The notes under the pieces were generated by a model. That model saw only the letters and a list, made by a program, of their open reading frames with translations, was not told the DNA's origin and made no database searches. A stretch of DNA of 59,471 nt from Ruminococcus sp. (GTDB lineage: Bacteria; Bacillota; Clostridia; Oscillospirales; Ruminococcaceae). The translations under genes were made by a program, and so were the position numbers. The first letter of the stretch is position 1; each line of letters begins with the position of its first letter. Where the stretch lies: contig JAFWSI010000031.1 in NCBI GenBank assembly GCA_017519415.1, forward strand, positions 1-59,471. The letters run 5' to 3'. Positions 58,181-59,471 of this stretch are shown here, piece by piece.

Positions 58181-58220
58181 AATAGGCGTTTCTTCCATGT
58201 GAGGGAACGCTTATTTATTT
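58181..58220 (+). terminator. Terminator of tRNA-Thr
   Basis: AATAgGCGTTtC pairs with GgGAACGCtTATT, followed by TATTTAA. Confidence 0.65.
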
Positions 58221-58250
58221 AACTGAATACGCTGAGGGCACTATTGTATA

Positions 58251-58290
58251 AAAAAACAGGGACTTTCCAAATAACGGAAAGTCCTTTTTG
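58251..58290. terminator. Bidirectional terminator next to the integrase remnant
   Basis: GGACTTTCC-AAATAAC-GGAAAGTCC with T5 on the plus side and an A-run (T-run on the minus strand) at 58250-58256. It closes the integrase fragment. Confidence 0.85.
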
Positions 58291-58746
58291 TTATCCTATT
58301 TTCTGCATTTTTGGCGGTTCTTCCTGTTCATCAATGTTTTTCTTGTGAGTGAAAAGCATATCCTGTAAAATAAACGGTGCTTGTTCGTCTGCTTCTTGTA
58401 CGGCGTGGAGATATTTGTTTGTCGTTACTATATCAGCATGGCCAAGCCTTTGCTGTACGGTCTTGATATTTGCACCACCATATAACAGGAGTGTTGCCGA
58501 GCTGTGACGTAGAGCGTGGAACTTTTTATGTTCCAGACCATGACGTGCAAGAAGCTTTCTGAATTGATCAGTTGGAGTCTGAGGATTGATAATCTTGCCG
58601 TCTGCCTGAGTGAATACCCAGTCAGCGCCTTTCCAGGCAGTGCCAAGCCTTTGAGCTTCACGGCGGTTTTCTACCTGTAACATTTTTATGAGCTCAATAC
58701 AATATGAAGGAAGTGTTATAGTACGTACTTCATTATGAGTATATGC
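58291..58746 (-). pseudogene. Tyrosine recombinase (integrase) C-terminal fragment
   Basis: The remaining 150 or so codons encode the C-terminal catalytic part: HALRHSSATLLLYG (Arg and His), LGHADIVTTNKYLHAV (His and the nucleophilic Tyr). ATG 58683 would give 130 residues; the frame stays open upstream to about 58755 ([14 protein letters not shown]), which is still integrase-like. The N-terminal core-binding domain and first catalytic Arg are missing, so it is not functional. The break abuts an hsdM-like fragment on the opposite strand. It resembles integrases of integrative elements. Confidence 0.85.
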
Positions 58747-58856
58747 TGGGCAAGCTCAGCACAGCAGGTCAGAACGGTCAGTTCCGTACTCCCAAGCATA
58801 TCCGTGAGATGATGGTGGAACTTGTTGCTCCTACTCCCGATGATGTTATTTGCGAT
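58743..58856 (+). pseudogene. Fragment of a type I restriction-modification methylase (hsdM)
   Basis: About 38 codons match the start of the HsdM methylase domain: [20 protein letters not shown] and [15 protein letters not shown], normally followed by the P-A-A-G-T SAM motif. Here the next residues (KAVTRLIQG) are unrelated, so the gene is cut just at its catalytic motif. Its left edge coincides with the end of the integrase fragment. It is a relic of a mobile or defence locus. Confidence 0.75.
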
Positions 58857-59041
58857 AAAGCAGTTACGAGATTAATACAAGGAATACCGCAAAAAGGCTT
58901 GATTGCAGGGCTTTTCGCAACCAGCAGACCGAGGAGGTCTTATTTTTTGCCCTGTTGCCGGAACGCTGAAAGCCGCTGGGTGAAAAATTTAACGAACCCA
59001 ACAGGTTCGTTAAATCTTATCTGGGTTCGTTTAAATGTAGA
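58857..59041. other. Debris between hsdM and IS200 fragments
   Basis: No gene. It holds a hairpin GACC-GAGGA-GGTC followed by TTATTTTTT (about 58928-58953) and an inverted repeat TAACGAACC/GGTTCGTTA (about 58989-59012). The composition is mixed. Confidence 0.5.
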
Positions 59042-59075
59042 AAGCCGCTGAGTGGTGCATTCCACTCAGCGGCTT
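59042..59075 (+). repeat. 14-bp hairpin in IS remnant
   Basis: AAGCCGCTGAGTGG and CCACTCAGCGGCTT around TGCATT, followed by TTCTT. It looks like a terminator or transposon-end hairpin upstream of the IS200 fragment. Confidence 0.7.
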
Positions 59076-59115
59076 TTCTTGGCGCTTTAGCGTAACTAAA
59101 CCCCCAGTTCTACTG

Positions 59116-59448
59116 TGCGAACAAAAAGGAGTAGAAATAATAGAGGCAACAGCAATGACAGATCATATACATATGCTGGTAAGCATTCCGCCGTATTTAA
59201 GTATAGCACAATTCATGGGATATCTCAAGGGGAAAAGTACACTAATGATATTCGACAGACACGCAAATTTGAAGTACAAATATGGAAGTCGTCACTTCTG
59301 GTGCAGAGGATACTATGTAGATACGGTAGGACGAAATGAAAAAGTCATACGAGAATACATAAAGAATCAAACAGAAGAAGATTGCATGGCAGATCAGCTA
59401 ACATTCAAAGAGTACATTGACCCGTTTACGGGTAGTAAGAATAAGTAA
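59116..59448 (+). pseudogene. N-terminally truncated IS200-type transposase (tnpA)
   Basis: The frame TGC 59116 to the stop at 59446-59448 encodes the C-terminal two-thirds of an IS200/IS605 TnpA: EQKGVEIIEATAMTDHIHML (HUH His pair), SIPPYLSIAQFMGYLKGKS, KYGSRHFWCRGYY and the catalytic Tyr region GYYVDTVGRNEKVIREY. Full-length relatives have about 140-155 residues; the first 40 or so are missing. Directly upstream, 59098-59115 (AAACCCCCAGTTCTACTG) looks like one half of an IS left-end hairpin, so an internal deletion joined the end to the gene. ATG 59155 could start a shorter product, which lacks part of the fold. Confidence 0.85.
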
Positions 59449-59471
59449 GCAAAAAGAAACAGCCGCTTGAA

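Overview
The window looks like a low- to mid-GC Firmicute of the Ruminococcus / Oscillospiraceae type. The reasons are the Bacillus/Clostridium-style housekeeping gene order, five secreted proteins carrying dockerin modules (the cellulosome or amylosome hallmark of ruminococci), a SpoVM-like sporulation peptide, and Gram-positive TTGACA/TATAAT promoters. The species cannot be fixed from the sequence alone.

Layout. 1-182 is the 3' end of a dockerin protein. 521-14395 (+) is a long housekeeping run: yicC, remA, gmk, rpoZ, priA, def, fmt, a zinc metallopeptidase, rsmB, rlmN, stp (PP2C), prkC, rsgA, thiN and a 27-codon spoVM. It follows the B. subtilis gmk-to-spoVM order closely. 14427-20312 (-) holds a membrane protein with repeated SAPVLDD motifs, two transglutaminase-like dockerin proteins (one lacking the catalytic Cys), purA and a secreted metallo-beta-lactamase-fold lipoprotein. 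20522-20992 encodes a secreted protein made only of dockerin-like repeats. 21126-40599 (+) is a second housekeeping run: miaB, a lipoprotein, a YlbF/YmcA protein, a frameshifted membrane protein, mutS, a hypothetical, mutL, two AT-rich membrane proteins, miaA, hfq, an HlyD-like protein, yggS, sepF, ylmH, divIVA, ileS, lspA and rluD. 40611-45889 has a HAD phosphatase, a split transketolase, membrane proteins, and the L10 leader with rplJ-rplL. 46082-46828 is a CAP-domain dockerin protein.

46899-49597 (-) is a pyruvate formate-lyase operon in which the glycyl-radical domain is a separate 79-residue gene. The 700-residue catalytic subunit keeps the Cys-Cys active site but stops before that domain. 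A 72-residue Cys-containing ORF lies between the two. 50085-57704 has an AI-2E-family permease, a vWA + PP2C pair behind a structured leader, putP, a small sigma-region-4-like operon with two LexA-type boxes at its promoter, an Orn/Lys/Arg decarboxylase-like enzyme and a DUF1292 protein. 57849-58166 has divergent tRNA-Leu(GAG) and tRNA-Thr(GGT). Beyond them is a graveyard of mobile DNA: an integrase fragment, an hsdM fragment and a truncated IS200-type transposase.

Most notable leads: (1) the split pyruvate formate-lyase with its interposed ORF; (2) a promoter-plus-leader element found twice, before spoVM and before the vWA/PP2C operon, aligned without gaps for 45 nt from the -10 box, with a hairpin showing two compensatory base-pair changes; (3) two GAAC-N4-GTTC boxes on the small sigma-like operon; (4) the Cys-to-Ser transglutaminase paralogue; (5) cell-wall-binding-like aromatic repeats at the C-terminus of PrkC. 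All functional calls rest on motif recognition and synteny; no database search was run.
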